From Melampsora larici-populina 98AG31 (lineage: Eukaryota; Basidiomycota; Pucciniomycetes; Pucciniales; Melampsoraceae), in assembly GCF_000204055.1 (NCBI RefSeq), contig NW_006768766.1, positions 714,706-778,705 of the forward strand: DNA of 64,000 nucleotides. The letters run 5' to 3'. The notes below the pieces were generated by a model. That model was not told where the DNA came from. It saw only the letters and a list, made by a program, of their open reading frames with translations, and did no database searches. The position numbers and the translations under genes were made by a program. This document shows positions 11,546 through 24,458 of the stretch, piece by piece (position 1 is the first letter of the stretch; each line of letters opens with the position of its first letter).

Positions 11546-12693
11546 ATGTCTTCATCTTTGTTTCATACGCTGGTCTTTTTCATGCTCCTCTATAGTTCTG
11601 TTAACTGTGGCAGTCTTTCAAAACGAGAGTTGAAACGTTTGTGTCCAATCTACCTCTTCAAATCATTCTTCTCAATACTGACCCCAATCTGGATTGCCGT
11701 TGATATATATCAGGTCCTGGACTAGTGATGGGAAAGGTTCACTCTTATGTAGGGTCCAACATGGGCGAAGCGTATGCTATTGACAAAACCCTCCACCATG
11801 TCCCTTTTCGAGACCTTCGGTCTATGAATAAAATACCGAATTTGAAGACTTGGGGATTTACTTATGTTACCGGAAGGCGCGTTAAAGGGATCGAAAACTT
11901 GGAAGAATTATCTGACAAGAATCAAGCTGCTTTACAAGCTGATTCTGTTGAACTTGTGAAAGAGTTGTAAGGAAATCCTCAAGAGAATTGTTTCTGGATA
12001 CACCTTAAAGTGGCTCATTGATCTCGATACTTTAGGACAGGTGCGAAAACCGTATACGCCTTGGGAGGTGGCTATCGAGATCACTCTTCATTAGCATCAG
12101 TCAAATCAGTTCAAAATATCCACTCTGACATGTCACCAGAGGGTGCCGAATGGTTTAAACTCAGAGCACAAAATCAACTATTGCGTTCAATGGATCCAAG
12201 CGAAGTGGCATTTGGAAAGCATCTCTCGCAAGGTAAAGATGTCGTGATTTACAATGTTTGGAGGCCTCTTCATACGGTTCAAGACAACCATCTTGGTTTT
12301 TGCAAATGGGATTCAGGTTTGAAAGAAGATGCCCTGACATCGAACCCCCAGGTAACAAATTCTAAAAATGCACTTCAGCCATGGAGGTATAGCGAGGCTC
12401 AAAGATGGTATTATTTAAGTGAACAGAAAAAGGAGGATGTTTTTGTCTTCATGCAACACGACGCTAGGGCATCCGATGGTCACGGGATCAATGTTCCGCA
12501 TACTGCCTTTAATTTTGAAGGTTTCCAAGGACCGGATACACGAAAGAGCTATGAGATCAGAGTCATTGCAATTATTGAACCATCCTTCAAAAGAAAGCTT
12601 TTACACCTACGGGAACGTATCAAATCAGTTTTTAACAAATTCAAGTGGAATTCATCAAGAAATCTCGAAAGAAAAATCTCAGCTAAAATATAG
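11546..12693 (+). CDS. CmcJ/AsaB-like oxidoreductase with signal peptide, copy 1
   Basis: Three phase-matched exons (11546-11636, 11714-11966, 12036-12693) encode 333 residues. Family motifs: TGAKTVYAL, IHSDMSPEGAEW, VWRPLHTVQDN, RWYYLSEQ, FMQHDARASDGHG and VPHTAF. These define the CmcJ/NvfI (GA4-desaturase/AsaB-like) hydroxylase-methyltransferase family of fungal secondary metabolism. The family is usually cytosolic, but here exon 1 encodes a typical signal peptide (hydrophobic TLVFFMLLYSSV before Cys) followed by a dibasic ELKR site, so secretion is predicted. Intron 1 uses donor GTTTGT with a TACTGAC branch site and CAG acceptor; the same structure is found in copy 2, which supports it. 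The C-terminus is very basic. The substrate is unknown. Confidence 0.8.
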
Positions 12694-14440
12694 AGTCTTA
12701 TATCGTTTGAAACCACGGACGTCTATTCAACCTGTACCATCACATGAAACTCTAATATTGATTCATTTGTTACCTAGGCTTCAAGTACAATACAATTACA
12801 ATCACAATATTCCAAACAATGTCCTTTCAACCTGAGTATAAATGACGAGGCGGAGCTTAGCAATGAGAGCGATCGATTCAATGATATCTGTAAAACCTTT
12901 ATTAAATCGTACTGCAGTAGGAATGGACTGGGTAGAGTTCTGATTGCAGAACCAACTTTGGCTTTTCCTTGTGGTCAAGCTGCGCCTTGATTGGGACCGC
13001 TTTGTAGTAGGCTTTATGTAGCAAGTATGGGCCATAACACTCATTCCTACGTCATCCTAATCTAGAATTCAGTGAGGACTGAAAACACAAGTAGTGAATT
13101 CAAGAAATCAAGGCGGGGAAATTCAAGTTAGAAAAGGCGTAGAATGAGATAAGCAGTGATGAGGGAGAAAGAAGTGTAAGAAGGTGTTAAAGCAAACTTG
13201 AAGAACTTTAGTCAAACAGCTACCTGAATATTTATCCAGGATTGTTTATGTTTATGTTTATGTGCAAGGTAGGGTTGTGATTTTTCTATTACATTTCCCC
13301 TACATTGCTTGGAGGATCAATAATGGAGCCTTTATAATGATTGAGAGGGGCTGGGCAGTCATATGTAGTCAGTACGTGTTTACCTTATGGGAACGTGTGA
13401 TCACAAAGCGGCTACTGACCCTGGGCGGCCAGCCGCCTTTTGAGCATGGACTTTACCCTGACCTCCACATCCAGGTAAAAGAGTGTTTCTTTGCGTGAAT
13501 TGATAATTGCTTATCATAGCTCTGTAGATTCAGCACACATTGTACGTGCAAAAGCCCTCTGAGTTGCATACCACCTTCAGGAAACGACGCGCTATGAGCA
13601 TCGAAGTTACGAACATAGACTACCATTTATGAGGAGCAAACATTGAAATGAGAGCAGAGTGAAAGATTTTTTTGGGATGATGTGTTTTGAGAAATGGGGC
13701 AGGTTATGAAAATGTGAAAAAAATGAGATCCTCAACCCAAGCACGAGTTGAACACCGTGGAATGTGATCTCCTATAAACCCATACCTCACTTTCCTTCAT
13801 TCACATTCAAACTCAACTCATCATCCCCAAACTCAAGACTCAATCAAATCTTGAAATATATCAACTGATTCATACAAAACTTATCAAGACTCTCGCCTGA
13901 TGGATTGCGAAGAATGTATGGATCCCAGGTGTACTGGATTGAATTGGAATGAGATTAGAAATCGTATGAAACAAGTGAAACAAAAAATCAGGGAGCAGAT
14001 TGTTCGATTTCTGTCTCCAAGACTTCGATGGTGTACTAGAAATGGACAAACCCAATCTTAAAATCTCTTTTCTGCATCAATATCCTTGTGCTGCTACAAG
14101 CGCAAGGCTACACCTCTGTCTCATGGGTTGTGAGGTCTCTCAATCATACGCAGCACGATTCACCCCTAGGAAGAGACGGATTTGCGAGTGACCTGAGACC
14201 ATTTCTCCTCTAGCCCCAAGTCTATCAGCTACACATACCCAACTGTCACATCCTAGCAGTTCTACTAATAGAGATGCCGATCAAGGATCAAGTCTCATCA
14301 CGAGGTCTGTTGTGACAGAAGCAGCGGGTTATCTTGCTTCATGATAGTGATGATTTTAAATAGTCAGTGTCGAATTGGGATCTCTCTCTACTCTGTTTCT
14401 GTTCATCAAATAAGAAACTCCTCAACATAAAAATACCGGA

Positions 14441-15580
14441 ATGTCTTTGTTTCAGACACTGGTCTTTTTCATTCTCGTTTATCGTTCTGTTAACTGCAGC
14501 AGTCTTTCAAAACGAGAGTTAAAACGTTCGTGTTTATCTACGTTGAGCTTCAGATCACTGTTCTCGATACTGACCCAGATCACGATTTACTTTGATGGTC
14601 TTCAGGTCCTGGAACAATTGTGGGAGAGGTTCACTCTTATGTAGGGTCCGACATTGGCGAAGCGTATCTAATTGACAAAACCCGTCACCACGTCCCTCTT
14701 CGAGACCTTCGAACTATTAATGAAGCACCGGATTTGAAAACTTGGGGATTTACATATGTTTCCGGAAGGCATGTTGGAGGAATTGAAAACTTGGAAGAAT
14801 TATCTGATAAGAACCAAGCTGCTTTAAAAGCTGATTCTGTTGAACTTGTGAAAAAGTTGTAAGGAAGTCTTCTTTGAAATTGTCTCTAGAGATATTTCTC
14901 CAAGTGGCTCATTTCTCTCGATATCTAGGACAGGGGCAACAACAGTGTATGCCTTGCAAGGTGGCTATCGGTATTACGAACCATCAGGATCAGTCAGATC
15001 AGTTCCAATCATCCACTCTGATTGGACACTAGAGGGTGCCAAATGGTTTAAAACCAGAGCACGAAAGGAACTATTGGCGTCAGAGAATCCAACCGAAGTT
15101 AAGTTTGGAAAGTATGTTGTGGAAGGCAAAGATGTCGTTATCTACAATGTTTGGAGGCCTCTTCATACGGTTCAAGACAATCATCTTGGTTTGTGCAGAT
15201 GGGATTCACGTTTAAAGGAAGACGCTTTGACATCGATACCTAAAGTAACAAATCTCAAAAATGCACTTCAGCCATGGAGGTATAGCGAGGCTCAAAAATG
15301 GTATTATCTACGTGAACAAAAAGCCGAAGATGTTTTTGTCTTCATGCAGCACGACGCTAGGGCACCCGATGGTCACGGTATCAATGTTCCGCATGCTGCC
15401 TTCAAGTTGGAAGGTTCCCAAGGACCGGATACACGAAAGAGTTATGAGATCAGAGTCATTGCATTTATTGAACCTTCAATCAAAAGAAGGCTTTTACGAT
15501 TGAAGGATCGCATCAAATCAACTTCTCCCAAATTCAAGTGGAATTCATCAAGAAATCTCGAAAAAAGAAAGCCTAGCTAG
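14441..15580 (+). CDS. CmcJ/AsaB-like oxidoreductase with signal peptide, copy 2
   Basis: A tandem paralogue of the gene at 11546, with the same three-exon structure (14441-14525, 14606-14858, 14929-15580) and 329 residues. All family motifs are kept: TGATTVYAL, IHSDWTLEGAKW, VWRPLHTVQDN, KWYYLREQ, FMQHDARAPDGHG and VPHAAF. The N-terminus (SLFQTLVFFILVYRSVNC) is a good signal peptide and also ends in KRELKR. Most differences from copy 1 are conservative and concentrated in the middle third; both frames are intact, so both copies are probably functional. The donor of intron 1 is GTTCGT, non-consensus at position 4, matching the paralogue. Retained secretion signal and basic tail suggest a role outside the fungal cell; this is inference. 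Confidence 0.8.
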
Positions 15581-16759
15581 AGTTTTGAGACTACATATCG
15601 GAAGCTTTATGAGATTTTGATGGATTGAAACACCATATGTTTAGTATCCTTGTACCATTTCCGAACCCCTAATTCACTTTCATTTATTCATTCATTTGTC
15701 ACCTGCATTAATGAAAATTTCCAAAAGACACTTCATTCGAGCACAGTATAGGTGATGAGGTGAAGCTTAGCAATGAGATGCATTTATTTGATAAGATCTG
15801 CGAAAACCATATTACACCTTACTGCAGTAAGAAGGAGCTGGACAGAGTTCTAATCGGAGCACGAACTTTGGCTTTTCCTTGTGGTCAAAGTGATTGGGAC
15901 CACTTTGTAGTAGGCTTCATGGAGGAAGTAATTATTGACCCCAACACTCACATCTACCTCCTACTTATCTAGGGTTGAGTGAGAACTGAAAACCCAAGCG
16001 ACAAAGTAAAGAAATCAAGGTGAAAAATGCGAGTCAGGAATTTAGGAAAACACTAAAATCAAATTAAGAGTGATGAGGGAGGGAGAAATGCAAGGTATTT
16101 GTGTGTGGAAAGAAAACAAATCTGAAGAACTTTCGTCGGCTTGATTACGTTGATGTCTCTGTGCAGGGTGTGATTGTGATTTTTAAACCATTTTCCCGCT
16201 CATTGCTTAAAGTGTAATTGAGCCTTTATGATATTGAGCTGTGCTGGGCGCTTCTGTGGAGGACGTGTGTCCCCGATAGGGAGGCCAGACGCCTTTCGAG
16301 GCTTGCCATATTCTAGACATCGAGGTCAAAGCTTCAAAGTGTTTATCTGCGTGATAACCTACTGAACCCATCAAAACTCTCTCCTCACGGATTGAAAAGA
16401 ATGCAAGGATTTGAGGTGGATTGATTTGAATTTGAATTTGAATGAAATGAAATTAAAAATCATATGAAACAAGCGAGAGAAAAACAATATGATTTTCTGA
16501 AAAAAGTCATCACAACTGTAAACAAAACTTTAAATCACAAAACAATACATTTGATCAACCTCAAAGAATAAAAGAACCTTTTGATGTATGGTGAGACCTT
16601 TTTGGGTGTAGCCCAAAATGAAGTTTAAGAGTGAAGAGTTTGTAAGTTAAAAATAAGCATTTAAGCTAAAAGCATCTTACGAGGACTAGAGATGATAATA
16701 TCACAAGCAAAAGCTTTGTTAGTATTCGATTTCATATCGAGAATCAAGAAGGATAGAGC

Positions 16760-18666
16760 TTACTCTTCAATATATTGTTTAACTCTGACTAAAAACGTCA
16801 CAGCTTCTCGACCATCAAGGATACGGTGCTAAAAAAGAAAAAGAAGAAACTCGTGAGATTAAACCAGGCTCTCTAGAAGAAACAGGAGCTACTGACATCA
16901 TAAGTAAGTGCGACGATCATGATCGGTCGAATGACGATTTGACCATTGCGGACTACTGGAGTATCCTTGATGGTGTGCATTCCCAAGACAGCTGATTGAG
17001 GAAGATTGATGATAGGCTAAAAGGTAAAGTTGGAAGAAACGTTAGCATAAGCGTGAGTAGCTCATCATTCTAATGTAAAGGACGTACCGTGCCGTATAAG
17101 GAGCCAAAAACACCTCCATTAGAGATTGTAAAAGTACCACCAGCCATATCTTCTAATGATAATTTGTTATCTCTAGCCTTTACCCCAAGACGAGCGATCT
17201 CTTCTTCGATTTCAACAAAACTAAGACTCTCAGCATTTCTAACCACAGGTGTAACCAAACCTTTGGGAGTAGCCACAGCTACACTTAAATCAACATAATC
17301 TCGATACACAATCTGTTCACCTGCACCAGGACCTTCGATTGATGCATTCGCTCCTGGAATCTCTTTCAATGCAAGACACGAAGCTTTTGCAAAGGCTGAC
17401 ATAAAACCTAATTTCACTCCTTTCTGTTTTAAGATATCATCTTTGTATAATTTTCGCATTTCCATCAAAGATGACATATCGATTTCATTGAAAGTTGTGA
17501 GTGCTGCTGCTGTGTTTTGGGATTGTTTGAGTCGCTCTGAAATTCTGACTCTCATCCTGTTCATTTTAACCTTTAAATTAACGCACACTTTCGTTAGAAA
17601 AATAGATCATCATATGTAAAAAAAACGCTGGAATAGATTGATTACCTTTCGTTCAGTTCGATCCAAGGGGTTAGCTTTCTCAGCCTCAGATTTGCTTTCA
17701 GAAGATTTTTCACCATAATCCTTTCTTCCGACCGGTTGTTTGGTTTCAGTCAATTGAGGTTCAGGACGTGAAGGTTGTGCTTCTTTTTTCTCTACATCAA
17801 CATCCGTCCAACGTTTACGATCGTGAGATGAAGGTTTTTGAGAAGCTTGTTCAGGTTCAGCTGCATCAGCTTTAACTTGTGGTTTCTTATCAGTCTGTTC
17901 TGCGAGTTTTTTGGCTTCTCCTTCGTCTTTGGCGCCTGATGGCACATCGGATTTAGAAGAAGAGCTACTTCCTTCTGGTTCTTCTCCTGGTTCTAATTTA
18001 AATAAATCTTGACCAACTGTTACAGTATCTTCTTCATTCGCAAGAGTCTCAGTGATAGTACCCGATTTTGGAGCATTCACACTGACGTCGATCTTATCAG
18101 TCTCGATCGTGGCCACTTCTTCGTCCGCTTTAACATGATCACCGGTTTTCTTCAACCATTGCTTGAGAGTACCTTCTGATATCGATTCGGCCATCTGAGG
18201 AACCTTTACAGTTTCAGCTAAAGATCGGAGCATGGATTGTGATATAAATTGTAAGTCATTTGCTTATGAAGGTCCAATGAATTCAAAAGAACAACGTACC
18301 CCGATGCGAGGTTGATGAGCTGAATAGTCGGAGTCTATGCGCGGTAAGAGATAATACTAGTCAGCTTTCGCTCTGATGGTCAAGACAAACCAAAAGATAC
18401 TTATGCTTAAGAAAGGTCATGACTTACGAATTAGAAGACCATCTATGCGTGAGGGCATATCGAGAAGATTCGATAGAAGGGGATTGACGACTTTGAACTT
18501 TGGATTCACAAGATTGTGATTGAGAGTGAGGTAGATGAGCTTGAGTTTGGATGAACGCCACTTGTGCTCTTCCAAGATTCACGGATTTGACTCGCTTGAT
18601 TAGAGGATGGGATAAGCGTTGAGAAGTTGGTCTAATCATCATGACAGATAACCAATGATTGATCAA
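16760..18666 (-). CDS. KGD2: Dihydrolipoamide succinyltransferase, E2 of 2-oxoglutarate dehydrogenase
   Basis: Six exons (18428-18666, 18300-18334, 17646-18217, 17088-17570, 16897-17016, 16760-16828) give 505 residues with consistent phase; the 35-bp second exon is inferred from phase and splice sites. Order: a basic, Ser-rich mitochondrial presequence (~90 residues), a lipoyl domain starting [13 protein letters not shown] with the lipoylated lysine in ETDKIDV, a long acidic/Pro/Lys linker, then the catalytic domain ([20 protein letters not shown] ... [14 protein letters not shown]) ending with the active-site motif DHRILDG, which an intron splits between Asp and His. There is no recognisable E1/E3-binding domain, normal for this family. 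The enzyme transfers succinyl groups to CoA in the TCA cycle. Start could be residue 1 or 9 (18642). Confidence 0.92.
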
Positions 18667-18784
18667 GATGATGGTAAAGAGATTGATAGGAATGAGTTCT
18701 TTGGTTTTTGAGCTTGGATGGTTTTGAGTGGTGATCGAACATCCAGATCATCAAACTTCCCGACGCAGTATCACCCGGCTTCAC

Positions 18785-18809
18785 CCGATCCGATCCGATC
18801 CGATCCGAC
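18785..18809. repeat. Microsatellite (CCGAT)n upstream of KGD2
   Basis: Five CCGAT-type units in the presumed KGD2 promoter. Confidence 0.85.
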
Positions 18810-18832
18810 TTACCACACGATTGAAATGTCAA

Positions 18833-20553
18833 TCCACATTTCTTGTGTGTGATTGAATGCTGAGATTTCTTCCTTGTTTGTTCATCACCACATCTTTTTT
18901 ACTGACATCAATAAAAGATCATCTAACTTACACACTAAAGTGATTTCAGGGTGATCTTGTGTTTCCTGCCGCCTCTTTGCTACACTGTATTTAAGGGTGC
19001 AAAAAGATGTGTTACAAGGCAGAAAAGAGCTTTATAAGGAGTCTGCAAACAACGTTCTGATGGTGGAGCTTATAGCGTAAATTCATTGCAAAAATAAAAT
19101 CTTGTGGAATTACCGCTGGCCATCATCTCAGAGGAGTAAATTGTTGGAGCAAGTTTGATTTGATATGGCTTGGAAGCATTGGACACAATGGGTTTATTGA
19201 CAAAAAAAGATGTCTGGTCAAACTTAATAATAGCCACAGTTCCTCAAAACTCATGCTCTGGAATAATGCCAAACTATCAGGTTCTGTAATTCTATATTCC
19301 TACTTGGCTGTGTGTCAAATTTTCCAGTAAGTGGTTTTTGATCAAATGAGCTCTGAGGGGTAAAAAAAGGTTATCTGTGGGTTCCATTGTGATTGAGAAT
19401 GTGATGTGGAAAGGTCTCAGAGAGTTTGATGAAGGAAACTCATTCAGTGTGAAATGTTACTGAACATGAAAACAGAATTGTCCTAAATTTGATTGGATAA
19501 GTATGAGAAACAATGAATTATTTTGTATTCTATACAAGGTCAATTCTTTGGTCTCAACCACTATCTCATTCATGATGTCTTACCAAATGCCAACCCTATG
19601 TTTATCATAGGTGAAATATGATGCTCAGAAAAGCAATCAAGAGTTTTCAACAGGTGTTTGCTTGTTAGCAAAAGAAACACAAAGTCTTCTTCATGAAGTA
19701 GGTTAGTTTTCTTATAAAGCACAAAAACATCAAGGTGCCCAGTACATATATCTTGCCAATTAAGCTGCTAATCAAGCCACGGCTAGTAGGATCATCATAG
19801 ACTGAAATTTGGAGTGAAGAGACAAATTCATACGTGACAGATCTGCAATTGATGAACAATATAGGGGTTAGACATAGCAATGTGGTCCCCATTCAGCAAG
19901 TCTTTCATGCGAATTAGGCTTTGCGTATTTCCACTTATTATAAGATCCCAGCAGATGATGGCACTGGTACCAACAGTAAGATACATAGTAGACTTCTCTT
20001 GGCAAATCCCAGTCAGTGGAAACCCGTGATCAGGTCAAAACTTGTTTAATTATCTGTTGCCAATAGAGGGGCAGAATTTGAAAAAGAACGGTGAAATATA
20101 ACTCTGTCTGCAGCAAGATGATGTATACAAATCTTCAAGCGTCAAGAAAGAAATGAGAAAGCCGCAGCTGAGAAACTTATGCTTGGCCTGAGGGTTTTGT
20201 AAATCTTAAGTTTTACACTGCTGAGAAGCACATGAGGTTTTACGAAGGATTTGGGCATCTTGAGTCGCCAGAATCGTTGTAAAGATCACATAGACAAATG
20301 AATATAAGACTGGTTTATCATAACAAATTCCTCCTTATATCACATCACCTCTCTGTATCCAAACACCGAGATAAACAATATACAGATGCTACGTATTAAA
20401 GAGACTTGAAGTACTTGATAAAACAATCTTTATATAAACAGCATGTTGATGCAAAATTGATTAAGTTGGATGCAAAAGGAGACACATTACGATTGGAGAG
20501 GTTATTGAATTTGAGTTTGTTGAGAAACGGAAGAAAGTTGGAATGATTTTTAG
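18833..20553. other. Intergenic, no gene seen
   Basis: AT-rich sequence. Short open frames lack coding bias or recognisable domains. No inverted repeat was noticed. Confidence 0.5.
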
Positions 20554-22622
20554 TCATTCGATTTCGCGCCACACATCGGTTGAGGATGCGGTAGCAGTCT
20601 TTTTGCGAAACCGATCTTCTAAAGATCGTAAACGAGATCGGTAATCATCTCCGTTAATATATCCACCACATAGGCGTCTAGAACCTGTGAAGCCAGATCG
20701 ACCATGTAAAACACGTTGATTATCGAAAACTGGAAAGAACGAGACAAGTGTTAGATTTTAATTTGGTAGAATGATATCTCAAGATGCCTCAAAACATTAA
20801 AAAATCATCTCACTCAAGGCTTGACCTTGCTTCATTTGCATCCAAAACTCCATTTCAGAACTTTTGAGGATTTTCTCCCACTCACGAACTGCGCAATACC
20901 AACGTTTGAGCTCTTCACCATCTCTTGTTTGTAATGGACGTCGATCGTCTGGGTTCCAGCGTATGATGACTAGCTCTCCGGATCGCGGATGATGTGTAAG
21001 AACGGGGCTTGGAAGGAGTGGACGTAAGGCAACACCTTCTCCTCCTGAGGCGTGTGAGTCGACTTGAACCTGAGAAAGGGTTTCGTAGGCCCATGGGTGA
21101 AGTTCTTTCAAGCGAGAGGCTACGGCAAATCCGTCGACAAGTAAAGACATCCCTCCGGTATGAGAATCGACTGGTGATAAGAGATGAAACAATTGCAAGC
21201 CTGCTGGCTGAAAGACATATCAGGGTCACTGGTCAGTTGGTTGTTCTGTGATTTGATTGATCACAGCAGATCTCACGTCTGAAAAATAAGTCGTGTCGGT
21301 ATGAGCACCGAGCGGCAGGTTTGTATAAGCGGTGTCCCCGTGCTCCATATCCGCAGTAAACTGAATTTCATGGAGAAGTCTGATCAACAAAACATCAAAG
21401 GTGAGAAAGACAAGGTGTAACGCACGTCCCAAAACGCTCCATAATGAGTCTCACGTATAAAGGCACTGAAAGAATCTCCGATTAGTGTGGATAGGACATT
21501 TAGAACAAGAGTCTCGAAAGACTGACATACGACACAATAGCTTCTCCGTCATAACGGGCTCTAGTGGAACGCCGTCGACAAGACAAAACCCGAATCGGTC
21601 CTTTCATAGCATATACCATGAGTAAACTTAGAAAATATGGAGGTAGAGGTACGTAAAAAATTCTTACAATATTCCGAAGCCATTCCAAGACCGCTCTCTT
21701 ACCGGCCTCGCCTTGTAGAAAGAGAGACTCAAACTGAACGGAAGGTGTGGACGTTTCTATGGATCGATCCCATAAGGTTCGTTCCGATTGATTGACAGTG
21801 TTATGATCGTCTTTTGTGGGTGGGTCGTAAGAATATTGTTTCAAGAAGGAAAGTGGGATGACTGTAATGTGACCGTCTAACCCTGTAGTGTATAAGGTTC
21901 AAATGAGCCCTAAGGTGAAGATGAGGCTTGAAAACAAGAAGATTAAAGTTTTACTTGCATTCAATCTGGAGCTTTTCCTCCTTCAGCGCTTCTACGTTCT
22001 TGGGAGAGAGATCCAATGGGATCTGATGTGTGATGTCATCATTCGTCAATCAAGGGAAAGATACAGAAGTTGGTCAACGACAACTGACCTGGAATGTGTC
22101 TAATAGTCGCTGTTTGGTGTATGGATGAAAACATTCTGAACAACGACAATTGTCGCGCAACCAGAGGTAGTGACTATTGAAGATTAACGCTTGTAAGTCA
22201 ATTTGCCGTACGTAATAGACAGGACTTGAATATTGTACTAACAAATTGGATATTTGCCCATCACCAAACTTAACTCGGAGATGATCCGAGTGCCGGGTAA
22301 AACTAAAGGCAGTGTTCTGAAGCGGTATCCGGGAGGAAGAGAGTTTACCTTGAAGTACAGATGGTGTTGAAGAGGTAGGATGAAATGATTGTTCAGTTTG
22401 TGCGGCGGAAAGTACGGTAGTGGGTCTAGAACTATAATTGCAATGCGGGTGTGCGCTTGTGAACCCAGCAGGATTGGTGGACAAGGAAGTAGACAACGAG
22501 AATGTGGAGTGTATTCCCTGTCCCCGATGTTGGAGAGCAAGGCGATTTGGTGGAGCTATTGCAGAGGAGACATAGCGCTTGAAGGAGATTGGAAACCGAT
22601 TGAGAATCGACATTATTATCAA
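20554..22622 (-). CDS. Trimethyllysine dioxygenase (carnitine biosynthesis)
   Basis: Eight phase-matched exons (22089-22622, 21959-22022, 21668-21882, 21531-21600, 21426-21475, 21277-21360, 20814-21207, 20554-20729) give 528 residues. An N-terminal DUF971-like part carries WLRDNCRCSECFHPYTKQR, with HPxTKQR favouring trimethyllysine dioxygenase over gamma-butyrobetaine hydroxylase. The Fe(II) 2-oxoglutarate dioxygenase core follows: GFCLVDGVP, RETHYGAFWD, the iron ligands HTD in LGAHTDTTYF, and the distal His/Arg in VLHGRSGFTG. The N-terminus (MSILNRFPISFKRYVSSA) resembles a mitochondrial presequence, where the enzyme normally acts. Intron 2 needs a GC donor (GCAAGT); this choice restores the family's Trp before DGH, whereas the nearby GT donor breaks the frame. 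Neighbour KGD2 also handles 2-oxoglutarate, probably by chance. Confidence 0.88.
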
Positions 22623-24370
22623 ATCAAATCAATCAAATCAAATCGAATGATGTTAAGATGGGGATACTATGTAATGTAGATTGATGTGATGAACGATGAG
22701 GCTCTAGAAGATCATTGATACGGATATCAATTATATATCATAGGAATAGTTTCAGAGTGCAAATAAAAGTAAACTCGTGTTGAAAGCGATCGGAGTGACG
22801 ATGGATTTGGAAGATGATGAATGACCAAGTAGGCTCACCGCCTCTCGTGGGTCACCAGCTCATCTTGGACAAATTACACACTTGATACAACTCACAGATT
22901 AAGCGTCATAGAGTCGCTCTTGTCAGAAAAGGGTCATTATGGACCATCTCAGCTGAAAGGGTGGGTTTGAGATATCTGTCTGTGCTGTCGTCTACAATCG
23001 AATGGGTCGATGGCTTTTCGCAATTCCCCGAGAATAAATCGTGCCTACATAGTATCCTTTCTCAATTGGTCTGAGCCCACCCTCCGGATCTTTTTTTTTG
23101 GACTTCTTAAAAAACTCTATACCAAGCCAAACGCTGTGCGTGATTGAGAAATTTGAAAACCGTGTAGGTATCATGCCCTGCCCTAGTATAAATCTTCCCT
23201 AGCCGGCGTTTGTCGTCACAATGGCTCTCGATCACATCAAGACATGTCGAGAAAGAATACAAAGTGAGGAACATCAAGCATAGACCGTAAGACAGCGCAG
23301 GCACGTGGCGAAACAAAGTTGACGGTCTTCTTTTTTAGGACCCTCGGTCTGCCGTCGTGTGCCAAAATGAAGGTCAACTTCGGTTTCGTAACATTCTAGC
23401 CGCAGCGGCTGAGCATCAAACCCCGGTGAAGAGGAAAGCCGAAGCTGGTCGGTTGACAAAGCTAGTCTGCAGCCTTTATCCAGAGATCATAAATGAGTTC
23501 ATCTTCTTATAAATGCAGACGCCTTGGAGAAGAATGCCCCACAAGCGACAAGTGGGGGATTTCTTCGGTAGCACCCTCTGAAAGCATCGGACAAATATGG
23601 CGGATTAGACTTGATAGGCGAAGACAGGAGTGATCGGGTCGTCCGTCGTACCTAGATCCCGTCGCACTTGCTCGTACATATATCTTAGAGATCTTTTATG
23701 AGTGGCGTATTTCTCCTCGTTGATTGAGATGGGGGTAGTGTACCCACAATTTATTTCGCTCCTGATCGTATCAACACCGGGTCATTCCCCATTTGTGGGC
23801 TGAACCAGAAAGAAGGGAGTACACTTTGAGGCGAACGGTCTGCTACCCGGCTCTGCAGTGCAGTGTCGTGGAAACCCACTGTGTCGAAACCACCGCTCGT
23901 AGATCTCCACAGAGCCCCTTACAAAGATTCCATTATCGCGCTATCTATGTAATCCCAAGCGGCGCCGGGCGACATATGAGAACGTTTTATCTAGCAGCTT
24001 TCCCTAGTTTTTTTGCTGTAAGATAAATGTGCAAGTCACTTGGACACGCTGATTCTTACCGGGCTTCCAGGAATCCAGGTTAGAATCTAGTCGAGAAGAA
24101 AAAACGTCATAGAAGTTCTGAACTTCTGGAGTTCTGGAACGTGGGTCAAGGCTAAGCCTCATGAGTCATGATGGGGTTGAAGCAGATCCGAAGGCGTGCA
24201 GCGATACCATCTTACACTGGGTCCTCTTGTCACTCTGGTGGTGAAGAAAGGATGACCCTTCTAGCCTAAACTTGTTGACTTAGCGCGAAGTATTGAACCA
24301 GAGATGCGACCTGAAGCCGAATACGCGTAAGATAAGTGAGGAAATTTAACACACGAATCAAGGATTGAAA
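22623..24370. other. Intergenic, slightly GC-richer, no gene seen
   Basis: Sequence from ~22.9 to 24.3 kb is less AT-rich than its surroundings and may be remnant repeat DNA, but I find no coding domain or repeat ends. Confidence 0.4.
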
Positions 24371-24384
24371 GTGACCTTTAAGGC

Positions 24385-24458
24385 CAACTCAACCAAGTCC
24401 CTCTCGGACGAGCGGGTAGCCTTTCTTGACTGCTCGCTTGTCCGGGAGGGACTTGGTT
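24385..24458. repeat. 74-bp hairpin flanked by a 10-bp direct repeat
   Basis: AACCAAGTCCCTCTCGGAC pairs with GTCCGGGAGGGACTTGGTT, and the inner CGAGCGGG pairs imperfectly with TGCTCGC. CCTTTAAGGC occurs directly on both sides (24375-24384 and 24459-24468). The end sequence resembles the ends of the 7.7-kb element (CAAACTTAACTAAGTCCC), so it may be a tiny relative. Confidence 0.6.

Larger units (their letters stand above)
11040..16450. repeat. ~2.7-kb tandem segmental duplication
   Basis: The unit at about 11,050-13,700 recurs at about 13,740-16,400. It contains the CmcJ-like gene, its 5' flank (both with CATACCTCACTTTCC and ATTTCTCCTCTAGCCCCAAG) and a 3' flank with GCTTAGCAATGAGA and TTGGCTTTTCCTTGTGGTC. 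Non-coding parts have diverged by substitutions and small indels more than the exons. Boundaries are approximate. Confidence 0.85.

Noticed and set aside
15760..15972. 70-codon frame downstream of the second CmcJ-like gene
   Set aside because: The duplicated counterpart near 12850-13020 is broken by substitutions and indels, so it is duplicated 3' flank rather than a gene.
23107..23459. Two short frames with hydrophobic stretches on the minus strand
   Set aside because: No stable signal peptide plus mature pattern, no homologous partner and no splice support.
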